From Ignavibacteria bacterium (GTDB lineage: Bacteria; Bacteroidota; Ignavibacteria; Tepidaquicellales; Tepidaquicellaceae): 64,000 bases of DNA. Positions 27,582 through 36,696 of this stretch are shown piece after piece. The stretch covers positions 1 to 64,000 of the forward strand of contig DATAJP010000001.1 of assembly GCA_036262055.1 (NCBI GenBank), given 5' to 3'. The notes under the pieces are model-generated. The model searched no databases and was not told where the DNA came from. It saw nothing but the letters and a program-made list of their open reading frames with translations. The translations under genes were made by a program, and so were the position numbers. Every line of letters starts with the position of its first letter. The first letter of the stretch is position 1.

Positions 27582-29198
27582 ATGAGAAAAATTGTCGAGT
27601 GCGTTCCTAACATTTCAGAAGGTCGCGACGAATCTATCATAAACGCTTGCGCAGAAGCGGTCAAAAAAGTCCCCGGAGTTACATTGCTTGATGTTGACCC
27701 GGGCAAATCAACTAACAGAACTGTATTTACATTCGTCGGAGACCCCGATGCAGTTGTCGAAGGCGCCTTCCAGTTTGCTAAGACTGCTTATGAGTTAATC
27801 GACATGTCAAAGCATAGCGGTGAGCATCCACGCATGGGTGCAGTCGATGTTGTGCCGTTTGTTCCCGTTGCAAATGTAACGATGGAAGACTGTGTTGAGT
27901 GCGCAAAGAAATTTGCAAAACGTGCAGGCGAAGAGCTTGGCGTTCCGATTTATTTATATGAAGAAGCATCAAACAATCCCGATAGAAAATCACTTCGTCA
28001 AATCAGAGCAGGCGAGTATGAAGGCATAAAAGATAAAATCGGTAAAAAAGAATGGAAGCCGGATTTTGGTCCGCAAAAATTTGTCCCGCAGTCAGGAGCA
28101 ACCGCCGCAGGCGCAAGATTCTTCCTCATTGCATACAACGTTAACATCCTCGGCACAAAAGAACAGGCGCATAAAATTGCGCTCAACATCCGTGAGCAGG
28201 GAAGAGGTGAAAAAGAACCGGGAAGACTCAAAGCAGTTAAAGGAATCGGCTGGTATGTCGAAGAATACGGCATGGCACAGGTCTCGATTAATCTCGATAA
28301 CTACAAAATTACACCGCCGCATATTGCTTATGAAGAATGCGCAGCTGATGCAAAGAAAATGAATCTTGCTGTTTGTGGTAGCGAGCTTGTCGGGCTTATC
28401 CCGCTCGAAGCAATGCTCATGGCAGCGGATTATTATATTCAAAAAGAAAATTTATTCATACTCGATGAGAAGCAAAAAATCCGTCTTGTCATCGAGCGTC
28501 TCGGTTTATCTTCCATTTCACAGTTCATCCCTGAGAAGCGTATCATCGAATACATGATTCAGGAAGAAGGAACCGAACCTCTTGCATCTATGAGCGTTCG
28601 TGATTTCGTTGAGCTTGTCGGCGCAAGAACTTCCGCTCCCGGCGGGGGAAGCGTGTCCGCGCTCATTGCCTCGCTCGGCGCAGGACTCGGCGCAATGGTC
28701 GGTTGGATGAGCTATGGAAACAAAAAATTCGAGCATCTCGATGCAACAATGCGAAAGTTAATTCCGCCGCTTCATCAAAAAATGAAGGAGCTTATTTCGA
28801 TGATTGATGCTGATACAAATGCATTCAATGATTACATGCTCGCAATGAAAATGCCTAAGACAAACGATGCCGAAATAAAACTCCGAGATGAAAAAATGCA
28901 GGCAGGTCTGAAAAAAGCTGTTGATGTTCCGCTTAGTGTTATGAAAATTGCAGACTCCTGCTGGGACTCGATGATTGAAATGGCAGCGCACGGAAACATT
29001 GCCTCGAAAAGCGACCTCGAAGTCGGCGCTAAATCTCTCGAGACAGGCATCTGGGGAGCGTTTAAAAACGTTCAGATAAATCTCCCGCAAATCAAAGACG
29101 AAAAATACAAAAAAGAAATTTTATCACAAGGCGAAGCCATTCTCAAAAACGCAGAACAATCTCTGAAAAAAGTCTGCGAAGTTTTGGATAAGAGGTAA
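27582..29198 (+). CDS. ftcD: Bifunctional glutamate formimidoyltransferase / formimidoyl-THF cyclodeaminase
   Basis: 538 aa, the fused form. Residues 1-~310 are the formiminotransferase (VECVPNISEGRD; SKHSGEHPRMGAVDVVPFVP). Residues ~335-538 are the cyclodeaminase (FVELVGARTSAPGGGSVSALIASLGAGLGAMV). It moves the formimino group from formiminoglutamate, the product of histidine breakdown, to tetrahydrofolate and releases ammonia. No other hut genes are in the window. Its base composition is clearly higher in GC than the gene that follows. Confidence 0.95.
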   Translation: MRKIVECVPNISEGRDESIINACAEAVKKVPGVTLLDVDPGKSTNRTVFTFVGDPDAVVEGAFQFAKTAYELIDMSKHSGEHPRMGAVDVVPFVPVANVTMEDCVECAKKFAKRAGEELGVPIYLYEEASNNPDRKSLRQIRAGEYEGIKDKIGKKEWKPDFGPQKFVPQSGATAAGARFFLIAYNVNILGTKEQAHKIALNIREQGRGEKEPGRLKAVKGIGWYVEEYGMAQVSINLDNYKITPPHIAYEECAADAKKMNLAVCGSELVGLIPLEAMLMAADYYIQKENLFILDEKQKIRLVIERLGLSSISQFIPEKRIIEYMIQEEGTEPLASMSVRDFVELVGARTSAPGGGSVSALIASLGAGLGAMVGWMSYGNKKFEHLDATMRKLIPPLHQKMKELISMIDADTNAFNDYMLAMKMPKTNDAEIKLRDEKMQAGLKKAVDVPLSVMKIADSCWDSMIEMAAHGNIASKSDLEVGAKSLETGIWGAFKNVQINLPQIKDEKYKKEILSQGEAILKNAEQSLKKVCEVLDKR

Positions 29199-29199
29199 G

Positions 29200-31677
29200 T
29201 TAAATTGATGCTGAATATGGAAGTGACTTCATATAATTTTCCATAAATATCCAATCAGGATTTCCATTTTTATCTACAGGCAATTTAATCATTTCATCTT
29301 TAAATCTTTTCAATCTTACTTGTCTTCCAAAACTATACTTAGAGGATAATTGTCTTAAAATTGTTAATAAAAATAAATTTATATATTTATTTTCATAATA
29401 TTTTGAATAATCTGAATTCTTAAATAATAAAGTATGGACATTATCATCGCTAAAATATTTATAATCATGATAAAAGACATTGCAAAACATATCTATTGTT
29501 ATTTTATATTCAAATATCCTTTTTGAATCTTTAAATGCATTGTAATCAATGAAATTAGTTATTCCATTATTATAAGCAGATGCTGTTATTAAAGGGGTAT
29601 TGCCATCTAGCCTTTCTATTTCAACAAGACGTTCACCTTTTTCCATTATAAACAATCCGCTTAATTCATCTTGGATTTTAAAATCAGACCATTTTTTAGT
29701 ATTAATTCCTAAATTAACTTTGTTTTTATTAGAGCTTTTCTCACTTATATTACTATCTTTTAATATTTCCCATAAAGTAATTTCATCAATATCTTTTTCT
29801 AACAGATTAAGCTTAAATTTAGTTGTAAAAATAATATTTTCTTTAATCGTTTTTATAAATGATTTATCAGACAAATTACTGTAATCAGCTTTTGAATGTG
29901 CTTGAATTATCCATTCATCATTTACAGTAATTTTAGTTTTTACTAAATCGATGTTATTTTGATATTTTTTTGGATTTATTAATTTTTCAAGAAGGTCTTT
30001 TTTAATAGTAATCCATTTTTTTAAAACATCGGTTCTACCCCTATTTTTTGATAATACTAAACCATCATCTATTAGATTATAAAAAATTACTTCTTTGTTG
30101 TTGTGAGGCGTGTTTGTCTCAAATACCGCAATTGCCGTATGAGTAGAAGCATTTGGTTGAAAAAGTTCACTAGGCATATTAATAACATATTTCAAAGTGT
30201 GTTTTGATAAAATTCTATTTCTATCAATTTCATCTTTTAGATAAGTAGAAAGTGGAGCAATAATTATTCCATATCTACTAACTGTATCTAATAATTTTTC
30301 TAAAAACTGGATTTCTTTTTTAGTTGGATTAACTTTATTATCCCTTCCGCCATAAGGGGGATTAATAAATCCAACGCTTGGCTTCATCTTTAATTTTGAT
30401 AGAATTTGTTTAGCTTTATCTGAAAAAGCATCTATATTAAATATCCTTGATTTACCATCACCTCTAAACAACATATTAGAAATAGCTAAAGAATACATAG
30501 TGCCACTTTTCTCAAATCCTATTAATTGATTTTGTTTTAAAGTTTTTATTCGTCTTTTCTTATCAGCCAAATCTGAGTTTTCAATTTCATCAATTAATTT
30601 GTTCATACCCGCTATTAAAAAAGCACCTGTTCCGCAACATATATCAATTATAACATCATTAGTTTTTATATCAATTAAATCTGTAAATAATCTTGTGATA
30701 TGGTTAGGAGTTAAAACAATACCTTTTTTTACATTAGTTACACCAGCATATCTTAAAAATTCTTCATAAAACTTTCCAATTATATCATAATTTGTTTTTT
30801 TATTGAAAAGAGGGATAACATTATCTTCTAATTCTTTTAATATTTCATTTAATATTTCCGATGAAATTAAATCATTATCCGTTTTAATAAATGACAATTC
30901 ATTTATAAGAACTTCAATTTTTTCATTATCAATACCTTCATTTTGTAAAATTTCTTTAATGGTTGTTGGAATATTTGTAATAATTGTTTTTGGATTCCAT
31001 CCTCCATAACTTTTTTTAAAATCATTTGGGAAATCATCCTTTTCATAAAGACAAATCATTAAAGCACTTAATAAAATTGGTCTTTTTTGCGAATCAAGTG
31101 TTCGCAACATTCTATTAATTTCGCTTGAAGATTTAGTAATATTCTTAGATATTTTTTCTAAATCTATATTCTCAAAATATGCAATATAGTCTTCTTCATC
31201 TAAAATTTCTTTAACATCTATATCTTTTATTTCATTATCTGCAATAATAAAAGTTGATATTAAATGATTATACTCATCATTGATTCTACCGGAAAAAGCA
31301 ATTCCAACAATTCGCCAATCTTTAAAATATTTTTTTGTGGTTTCTTTTTTTATATTACTAGCAAGCAAAAATGACAAATAATGTTTTATGCCATCAATAG
31401 CATATAATTGTGGATCGGTATTGCCTTTTTTGGAAAAATGATATTTTGTGCTATCTTTATTCTCTATTAAAATTAATAATCTTTTATCTTCATTTATATA
31501 AATTAAATCAGGCTCCCCTCGCTTTTCGCTTATTTTTTTACTTGCTATATCTAAACACTCTTGTAGATATTTGTTGTCGGTTTTTCGAAGAATCCATTTC
31601 TTCTTATATTTTTTATTGTCTCTTATGTAATTATAAAGATCAATATCTACCTGTGCTTCATTTTTTCTTTCAGCCAT
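29200..31677 (-). CDS. Single-chain restriction-modification enzyme (type IIG-like): nuclease, N6-adenine methylase, specificity domain
   Basis: 825 aa. Residues ~50-75 hold a PD-(D/E)xK nuclease motif: PD at 56-57 and ENK at 72-74 in EPDLIYINEDKRLLILIENK. Residues ~295-600 are a gamma-class N6-adenine methyltransferase: motif I DICCGTGAF (345-353) and motif IV NPPY (439-442). Residues ~640-825 resemble a HsdS-type target-recognition domain (GNTPLITASAYNNGITNFI). All three functions in one chain fit a type IIG enzyme that both cuts and protects DNA. No separate hsdR/M/S gene is nearby. The gene is far richer in A+T than its neighbours, which suggests horizontal acquisition. Confidence 0.85.
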   Translation of the reverse strand: MAERKNEAQVDIDLYNYIRDNKKYKKKWILRKTDNKYLQECLDIASKKISEKRGEPDLIYINEDKRLLILIENKDSTKYHFSKKGNTDPQLYAIDGIKHYLSFLLASNIKKETTKKYFKDWRIVGIAFSGRINDEYNHLISTFIIADNEIKDIDVKEILDEEDYIAYFENIDLEKISKNITKSSSEINRMLRTLDSQKRPILLSALMICLYEKDDFPNDFKKSYGGWNPKTIITNIPTTIKEILQNEGIDNEKIEVLINELSFIKTDNDLISSEILNEILKELEDNVIPLFNKKTNYDIIGKFYEEFLRYAGVTNVKKGIVLTPNHITRLFTDLIDIKTNDVIIDICCGTGAFLIAGMNKLIDEIENSDLADKKRRIKTLKQNQLIGFEKSGTMYSLAISNMLFRGDGKSRIFNIDAFSDKAKQILSKLKMKPSVGFINPPYGGRDNKVNPTKKEIQFLEKLLDTVSRYGIIIAPLSTYLKDEIDRNRILSKHTLKYVINMPSELFQPNASTHTAIAVFETNTPHNNKEVIFYNLIDDGLVLSKNRGRTDVLKKWITIKKDLLEKLINPKKYQNNIDLVKTKITVNDEWIIQAHSKADYSNLSDKSFIKTIKENIIFTTKFKLNLLEKDIDEITLWEILKDSNISEKSSNKNKVNLGINTKKWSDFKIQDELSGLFIMEKGERLVEIERLDGNTPLITASAYNNGITNFIDYNAFKDSKRIFEYKITIDMFCNVFYHDYKYFSDDNVHTLLFKNSDYSKYYENKYINLFLLTILRQLSSKYSFGRQVRLKRFKDEMIKLPVDKNGNPDWIFMENYMKSLPYSASI

Positions 31678-31856
31678 TTTAAATAGATTTTTTAGTTATA
31701 AGCATAACTAAATTTACGATTTATCGAAGTAATAGTGTCATCCTGTATAAAATATTCTACCAGATTAAGAAATATATCTAAAGATATTAGAATTTTTTAA
31801 TAAAATTTATATAGTAAGAAATGCATACATATAGCATTTTAGGGGTTGTTAAAAAC

Positions 31857-32489
31857 TCACAACGTAAAATACTCTTCCTTGCCTGTATAGTGATGCCGTA
31901 TTGTTCCGGCGCGAACGAGATTGACAAGCGTTCTGCTTGCGCGGCGTTCTGAAATATTCACAAGCTTCTTAAATCCTTTCACGGTAATCTTCTCGTTCTC
32001 ATTTAAAAACTTGAACAACGCTTTTTCGTTTTCACCTATGTTTATCGACAAAGGATTCGTGCTGTTCTGACCTTTGAGAATCCTCAAAGTTTCTTTTGAA
32101 GCAAGAATTGATTTATCATTCAGACGGACGTAACTCTTCATGTTGTCTTCGTCATCTGTGATTAAGTAGTGAGGTTTGTTTTGGCTTTCGGGAATGTGAA
32201 CTACAACAACATCAACGCCTTTTATGAGGACTACTTCGATGTCGTGAAGAACTTCCGGCTCGCAGTAAAACGTTGCGGCGGTTTTTATAAGCTCCATCTG
32301 TTCTTTCTCGCTTTCGACACCGACAAGCGCTTTATTATCATCAACTCCGAAAAGCATATAACCGCCTTTCGTGTTTGCAAATGCAATCATTTCCTTTGCA
32401 ATCTTCTCGGGCGTGGAAAACTTTCGCTTAAACTCGGTCGTGGAATTTTCACCTTCTTCTATTAAATTGTATAACTCGACTAAATACAT
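31857..32489 (-). CDS. AlbA_2/Schlafen-type nucleotide-binding protein with winged helix
   Basis: 210 aa. The N-terminal domain (EGENSTTEFKRKF; KEMIAFANTKGGYMLFGVDD) is the AlbA_2 (divergent AAA-4/Schlafen) module. The C-terminal ~65 residues look like a winged helix (LFKFLNENEKITVKGFKKLVNISERRASRTLVNLV). Such proteins are often regulators or parts of defence loci; the role here is unknown. It lies 179 bp from the restriction-modification gene and 64 bp downstream of ruvX on the same strand. Confidence 0.8.
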   Translation of the reverse strand: MYLVELYNLIEEGENSTTEFKRKFSTPEKIAKEMIAFANTKGGYMLFGVDDNKALVGVESEKEQMELIKTAATFYCEPEVLHDIEVVLIKGVDVVVVHIPESQNKPHYLITDDEDNMKSYVRLNDKSILASKETLRILKGQNSTNPLSINIGENEKALFKFLNENEKITVKGFKKLVNISERRASRTLVNLVRAGTIRHHYTGKEEYFTL

Positions 32490-32553
32490 TTTAAACTCCT
32501 TATTTCAGTTCAAAGAACAATACGTAGCAATATCGGGTAAAACTGATTTCTTT

Positions 32554-32997
32554 TTAATTAATTTTTTTCTCTTTATCCAGATAACCCTGAAGCAAAACCT
32601 GTGCGGCTATTGAGTCTACCAAGCCCTTTTCCTGACGCTTGGATTTTTTTAAGCCCATTTCTGTGATATACGACTCAGCCATTGAGCTTGTCAGTCTTTC
32701 ATCGAACAAAACCACTTCGGTTTTTATTTTGTTCTTTGAAAGAAATTCTTCCAGTTCTTTTTTGAAGCTTTCGACTTTTAGCGTCTGCGGTGTTTTTTCA
32801 GAATTTAAGTTTATCGGATAACCCAGTATAATTTTTTCTATACTCTCTTCTTTTATTAATACTAAGATTTTTTGGAAAAGTTTAATGTCATTTAAAACGT
32901 GGTCTCTTGGAAATGCTATGTTCTTGTCATAGTCGGAAATTGCAATCCCGATTCGTTTCTCTCCATAGTCAATTGCTAAGTACTTAGAAAAGTTCAA
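32554..32997 (-). CDS. ruvX: Putative pre-16S rRNA nuclease / Holliday junction resolvase-like RuvX (YqgF)
   Basis: 147 aa, standard length. RNase H-fold motifs: AIDYGEKRIGIAISD at the N-terminus, FDERLTSSMAE in the middle and KGLVDSIAAQVLLQGYL at the end, with the acidic catalytic residues in place. The family is linked to processing of 16S rRNA 5' ends and to Holliday-junction cleavage. Located 5 bp after the HU-like gene, in the pgsA-HU-ruvX-AlbA series. Confidence 0.93.
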   Translation of the reverse strand: MNFSKYLAIDYGEKRIGIAISDYDKNIAFPRDHVLNDIKLFQKILVLIKEESIEKIILGYPINLNSEKTPQTLKVESFKKELEEFLSKNKIKTEVVLFDERLTSSMAESYITEMGLKKSKRQEKGLVDSIAAQVLLQGYLDKEKKIN

Positions 32998-33002
32998 CTT
33001 AA

Positions 33003-33434
33003 TTAAGTATTTGAAGATTCGGAATCTTGACTTTTTTCGTAGTCTTCTCTGTCTTTTACTGCATCGATGTCTGAACTTTCTTTTAAATAGTTCTTCAGAA
33101 TCTTACCCGGCTTGAAATGCATTTTTCTTCTGCCCGGAACGTAAACAAATTCTCCTGTTTTGAGATTGCGTGCTTTTGGTTTTGGTTTTGTTTTCTTCAC
33201 CTCAAATACACCAAAATCACGTATTTCAATACGGATGACCGGGTCAGCAGTCATAATCAGTTCACGTAAAGACTCAAACAGGGAATCAACTATCAGCTTC
33301 TTTGTAATTTTTCTGCCGACAAGTTTCTCCTCCATTTTGGTCTCAACATCTTTCCGTGTGAGAGTCCTCACTCTATCCGCCTTTTTCCTGCGTCTTTCGG
33401 ACGACTCGTTAAAAGGGTTTTCAGTGATTTCCAT
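33003..33434 (-). CDS. HU/IHF-family DNA-binding protein with extended N-terminus
   Basis: 143 aa, longer than the usual ~90. The HU core spans residues ~23-115 (TRKDVETKMEEKLVGRKITKKLIVDSLFESL; IRDFGVFEVKKTKPKPKARNLKTGEFVYVPGRRKMHFKPGK). An additional basic N-terminal stretch (SSERRRKKADRVRT) and an acidic C-terminal tail (DIDAVKDREDYEKSQDSESS) flank it. It bends DNA as a dimer. Its start overlaps the pgsA end by 14 bp, implying coupling. Confidence 0.9.
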   Translation of the reverse strand: MEITENPFNESSERRRKKADRVRTLTRKDVETKMEEKLVGRKITKKLIVDSLFESLRELIMTADPVIRIEIRDFGVFEVKKTKPKPKARNLKTGEFVYVPGRRKMHFKPGKILKNYLKESSDIDAVKDREDYEKSQDSESSNT

Positions 33435-33987
33435 TTTTTTCTCCTATGGCTTGTTTAAACCTGATAAAATAAAGTATTGAAGAATATATAATTAGTAATA
33501 ATATAATATAATAAAAATAAGAGATAAATTCATTAATAATAGGAACTTGCAGAAGAGCAAACAAAAGCACCAATCCAATGCCAAAAACAGCGATTTTGCC
33601 CGGGATATTGGACATTAATACAATATTATATTTCTCTTTTAAATACAAGCCAAACAGCAAGATAAACAAATCTCTTGTAATAACAGCAATTAAGAACCAA
33701 AGCGGAATAAATCCTTTTGCAAAGATTAAAAGAGCAATGACCGTCACGGAAATTTTATCTGCAAGCGGGTCGATGATTTTACCTGTTTCACTGACTTGGT
33801 TGAGGTGCCGCGCAATATAACCATCGAGTAAATCAGTGACATACATTAAAACCATCAGAGCTATTATTACATTTTTTTTCGTTTCAAATTCAAATAATAT
33901 TAAGTATCCCGTCGGGATAAGTAAAATCAATCTGAAGATTGAAAGAAGATTCGGAATGTAAAGAAGCTCTTTTTTATTTATTGCCAT
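33421..33987 (-). CDS. pgsA: CDP-diacylglycerol-glycerol-3-phosphate 3-phosphatidyltransferase
   Basis: 188 aa. The CDP-alcohol phosphotransferase signature reads DLLDGYIARHLNQVSETGKIIDPLADK, carrying the D-G-(x)n-A-R-(x)n-G-(x)n-D-(x)n-D residues. Several transmembrane helices follow. It makes phosphatidylglycerol phosphate at the inner membrane. Together with pssA and psd in this window it covers the PG and PE branches. Confidence 0.93.
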   Translation of the reverse strand: MAINKKELLYIPNLLSIFRLILLIPTGYLILFEFETKKNVIIALMVLMYVTDLLDGYIARHLNQVSETGKIIDPLADKISVTVIALLIFAKGFIPLWFLIAVITRDLFILLFGLYLKEKYNIVLMSNIPGKIAVFGIGLVLLFALLQVPIINEFISYFYYIILLLIIYSSILYFIRFKQAIGEKNGNH

Positions 33988-34041
33988 CTTTTACTTAATG
34001 AATAAATTAATTATTGTAAAAACAAAATTAACCTTAAAAAT

Positions 34042-35187
34042 TTGAGACGTATATATTTAGATAACGCAGCGACCACACCCATTGCACCAGAAGTTCTCGA
34101 TGCAATGCTTCCGTATATGAGAGAAAATTTTGGAAATGCCTCTTCGATTCATTCATTCGGCAAGCCCGCAAAAGTGCTTGTCGAAGATACGCGTGACCTG
34201 ATTGCGGATTTTATTGGTTCGAAACCCAAAGAAATCGTTTTCACAAGCGGCGGAACCGAAGCAAACAATTTTGCCATAAAAGGACTTGCGATGAACTTTT
34301 TAAACTCGGATAAAAAAAATATTATAACTACAAAAATTGAGCATCTCGCAGTTCTTGATACGGTTAATTATCTAAAAGATAAATTCGGATTTAAGATTTC
34401 TTATCTCGATAATGACGAATACGGAAAGATAAATTTAAGTCAGCTTGAAGAGCTAATCAAGGACGATACGTTCTTAGTTTCGGTGATGCACTCGAATAAC
34501 GAAACAGGTGTGATAAATGATTTAAAAGCGATTTCAAAAATTGCGAAGGCAAAAGATGTTTTTGTTCATTCAGACACAGTGCAGAGTTTTGGAAAAGTAA
34601 GGTTTAAAGTAAATGAATTGGGTTTAGATACCGCAACGATTTCATCTCATAAGATTTACGGACCGAAAGGAATCGGGGCTTTATATATGCGGGACAAAAT
34701 TCCCGTCGAGAAATACCAGCACGGCGGAAGCCAGGAAAGAAACTTGCGCGGCGGAACGGAAAACATTCCTGCAATTGCCGGCTTCAAAAAAGCCGTCGAG
34801 CTTGTGATAAAAAACTTTGATGAAGATGCAGAAAAGATGAAAGAGCTGAATGAATATTTAAGAAAAAAATTAACTCAGGAGTTCGGTGATAAAATAATTT
34901 TTAATACTCCTGAGCAACATTCATTGCCAAATATTTTAAATATTTCAATCAATCTCAAAAAATCCAAAGTAGACCCTGAGATGCTGTTGATATTGCTTGA
35001 TTTGGAGGGTATTGCAGTAAGCGGCGGTTCTGCCTGTACGTCTGGAAGTCATAAGCCGTCACATGTTTTGCTAAATCTCGGTCGTGATGAAAAAACCGCA
35101 TTAGCTTCAATCAGAATTTCATTGGGAAGATATAATACGAAGGGAGATTTGGATTATTTTATACTGGCTTTGAAGGAAGTGATTTAA
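34042..35187 (+). CDS. Cysteine desulfurase (NifS/IscS type)
   Basis: 381 aa from a TTG start at 34042 (MRRIYLDNAATTP is the family N-terminus). PLP lysine is Lys204 in ISSHKIYGPKGIGALY; the persulfide cysteine is Cys332 in SGGSACTSGSHKPSHV. It takes sulfur from cysteine for iron-sulfur clusters, thiolated tRNA or other uses. No iscU or mnmA is next to it here, so the recipient is unknown. The active-site loop is the class I (IscS/NifS) type. Confidence 0.93.
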   Translation: MRRIYLDNAATTPIAPEVLDAMLPYMRENFGNASSIHSFGKPAKVLVEDTRDLIADFIGSKPKEIVFTSGGTEANNFAIKGLAMNFLNSDKKNIITTKIEHLAVLDTVNYLKDKFGFKISYLDNDEYGKINLSQLEELIKDDTFLVSVMHSNNETGVINDLKAISKIAKAKDVFVHSDTVQSFGKVRFKVNELGLDTATISSHKIYGPKGIGALYMRDKIPVEKYQHGGSQERNLRGGTENIPAIAGFKKAVELVIKNFDEDAEKMKELNEYLRKKLTQEFGDKIIFNTPEQHSLPNILNISINLKKSKVDPEMLLILLDLEGIAVSGGSACTSGSHKPSHVLLNLGRDEKTALASIRISLGRYNTKGDLDYFILALKEVI

Positions 35188-35193
35188 TTAGGT

Positions 35194-35228
35194 TGAAGTC
35201 ATTCCCGCGCAGGCGGGAATCCCATTCT
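35194..35228. repeat. 35-bp intergenic palindromic repeat, copy 2
   Basis: Identical to the copy at 9571-9605, same orientation. It fills the space between the convergent cysteine desulfurase and pssA genes and touches the pssA stop. Its hairpin could serve as a bidirectional transcription barrier. Confidence 0.85.
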
Positions 35229-35980
35229 TAATGCGCGATTTTCTCTACCGCTTCTTTTTCTCCCTGCGGTTTTTTCTTTTTGGGTTTCAGAAGCATATAA
35301 ATTCCTCTTATAATCCCGCTGCTTAGGTAAAACAAACAGAAAGCAAACAGACCTTCACCTCTTGTAATTATAATCAGAATAATTGCAATAAAAAGAATTA
35401 CAAACTTCGCAGGATGTTTTTTGAGGTTTGCTTTATTAATTTTCGGTAGAGTGTCGTATTTAATCCTGCTTATCATTAATATTGGAAGCAGGATGGCAAT
35501 AATCCATAAAGCGTAACTACTTGTCTGCGCAGTGAATATTTTATTGTGATAAAATAAAATGTATGAGCAAATTGTTACTGCCGCAATGGGAGCCGGCAGT
35601 CCCTTGAAATAATCCTTATCAAATCCGACAAGCTGAACGTTAAATCTTGCAAGACGTAAAGAAGAAAAAACCATGAACAAAGACGCTACTATGATGCCGA
35701 TTGTTTCAAAGTTTTTTAATTGAATTGTATATAATAAAAACGAAGGGGCAACACCGAAAGAAATGACATCACAAAGTGAATCAAGCTCAACACCGAACTT
35801 GCTTGATGAGTGCAAAAGGCGTGCAACAATTCCGTCAAATCCGTCAAACAACATTGCATAAATAATGAATAAGCATGCCTGCTCAAATTCGCCGTTCATT
35901 GAGTTTATGAGAGACATAAACCCGCAGAAGCCGTTAAGAACGGTAAACAGGGAAGGAACAAAATTTCTTGAAATTAACAC
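35228..35980 (-). CDS. pssA: CDP-diacylglycerol-serine O-phosphatidyltransferase
   Basis: 250 aa. CDP-alcohol phosphotransferase motif DGFDGIVARLLHSSSKFGVELDSLCD near residues 43-68, with about eight membrane segments; the membrane-type PssA. It makes phosphatidylserine, which the next enzyme (psd, 27 bp upstream in the same operon) decarboxylates to phosphatidylethanolamine. The C-terminus is basic (LKPKKKKPQGEK). Confidence 0.93.
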   Translation of the reverse strand: MLISRNFVPSLFTVLNGFCGFMSLINSMNGEFEQACLFIIYAMLFDGFDGIVARLLHSSSKFGVELDSLCDVISFGVAPSFLLYTIQLKNFETIGIIVASLFMVFSSLRLARFNVQLVGFDKDYFKGLPAPIAAVTICSYILFYHNKIFTAQTSSYALWIIAILLPILMISRIKYDTLPKINKANLKKHPAKFVILFIAIILIIITRGEGLFAFCLFYLSSGIIRGIYMLLKPKKKKPQGEKEAVEKIAH

Positions 35981-36007
35981 TTATTTATAATAATTATTAT
36001 AATTGTA

Positions 36008-36673
36008 TTATAACTCTGCAATAATTGTTTCACCGGCTACGACTTTATCGCCGACTTTTACATTGATTGAAACCGCATTTTTGAAAATAATATCCGTTCT
36101 CGAGCCGAACTTTATCATCCCGAATTTTTCGCCTGCAAAAACTTCATCCCCCTCTTTAATAGTGTATACAATTCTTCGTGCAACAAATCCCGCGATTTGC
36201 TTGAATAATACTCTCTTTCCTGATTTTGAAGTTATGCCGATTTCTGTTCTTTCATTCCGCTCGGATGATTTATGGTCGAATGCAACAAGATAATCACCGG
36301 GAATATATTTCAGATAATCCACCATTCCGGTTAGCGGAATATAATTTACGTGAACATTAAGAGGTGAAAGGAAGATGCTGATTTGCGTAAGCTTCTCACC
36401 GGGAGTAAAATAATCACCTTTGTATTCGACTTCTTCGATTAAAACGACTTTGCCGTCGGCAGGGGAGATAAGGTCTTCTTCTTTTTCATTTCCTGTGAGT
36501 TTCCTCAACGGGTCACGGAAAAAATAAAGCGTAAATCCGAAAAGAATAATAGAAAGAACAACTAAAATTATTTTGGCAATAAGGTTAGGAATAAAAAATG
36601 CTACCGCATCTAACAAAATTGTGATAACAAACATTCTAAGAACTACATCTTTTCCGTATGGTGTGATTTTCAA
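36008..36673 (-). CDS. psd: Phosphatidylserine decarboxylase proenzyme
   Basis: 221 aa, the short Psd class. N-terminal membrane segments (IPNLIAKIILVVLSIILFGFTLYFF), SPADGKVVLIEEV, and the self-cleavage site KFGSRTDI, where Gly-Ser splitting yields the pyruvoyl prosthetic group. It converts phosphatidylserine to phosphatidylethanolamine. It sits between purC and pssA, an order common in this bacterial group. Confidence 0.94.
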   Translation of the reverse strand: MKITPYGKDVVLRMFVITILLDAVAFFIPNLIAKIILVVLSIILFGFTLYFFRDPLRKLTGNEKEEDLISPADGKVVLIEEVEYKGDYFTPGEKLTQISIFLSPLNVHVNYIPLTGMVDYLKYIPGDYLVAFDHKSSERNERTEIGITSKSGKRVLFKQIAGFVARRIVYTIKEGDEVFAGEKFGMIKFGSRTDIIFKNAVSINVKVGDKVVAGETIIAEL

Positions 36674-36696
36674 ATAGTTTCTTTTAATTATTCAAA

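Noticed and set aside
29200-32489. Complete type I or BREX defence island
   Set aside because: Only one restriction-modification gene and one AlbA-type gene are present; no hsdR, brxC or pglZ homolog is seen.
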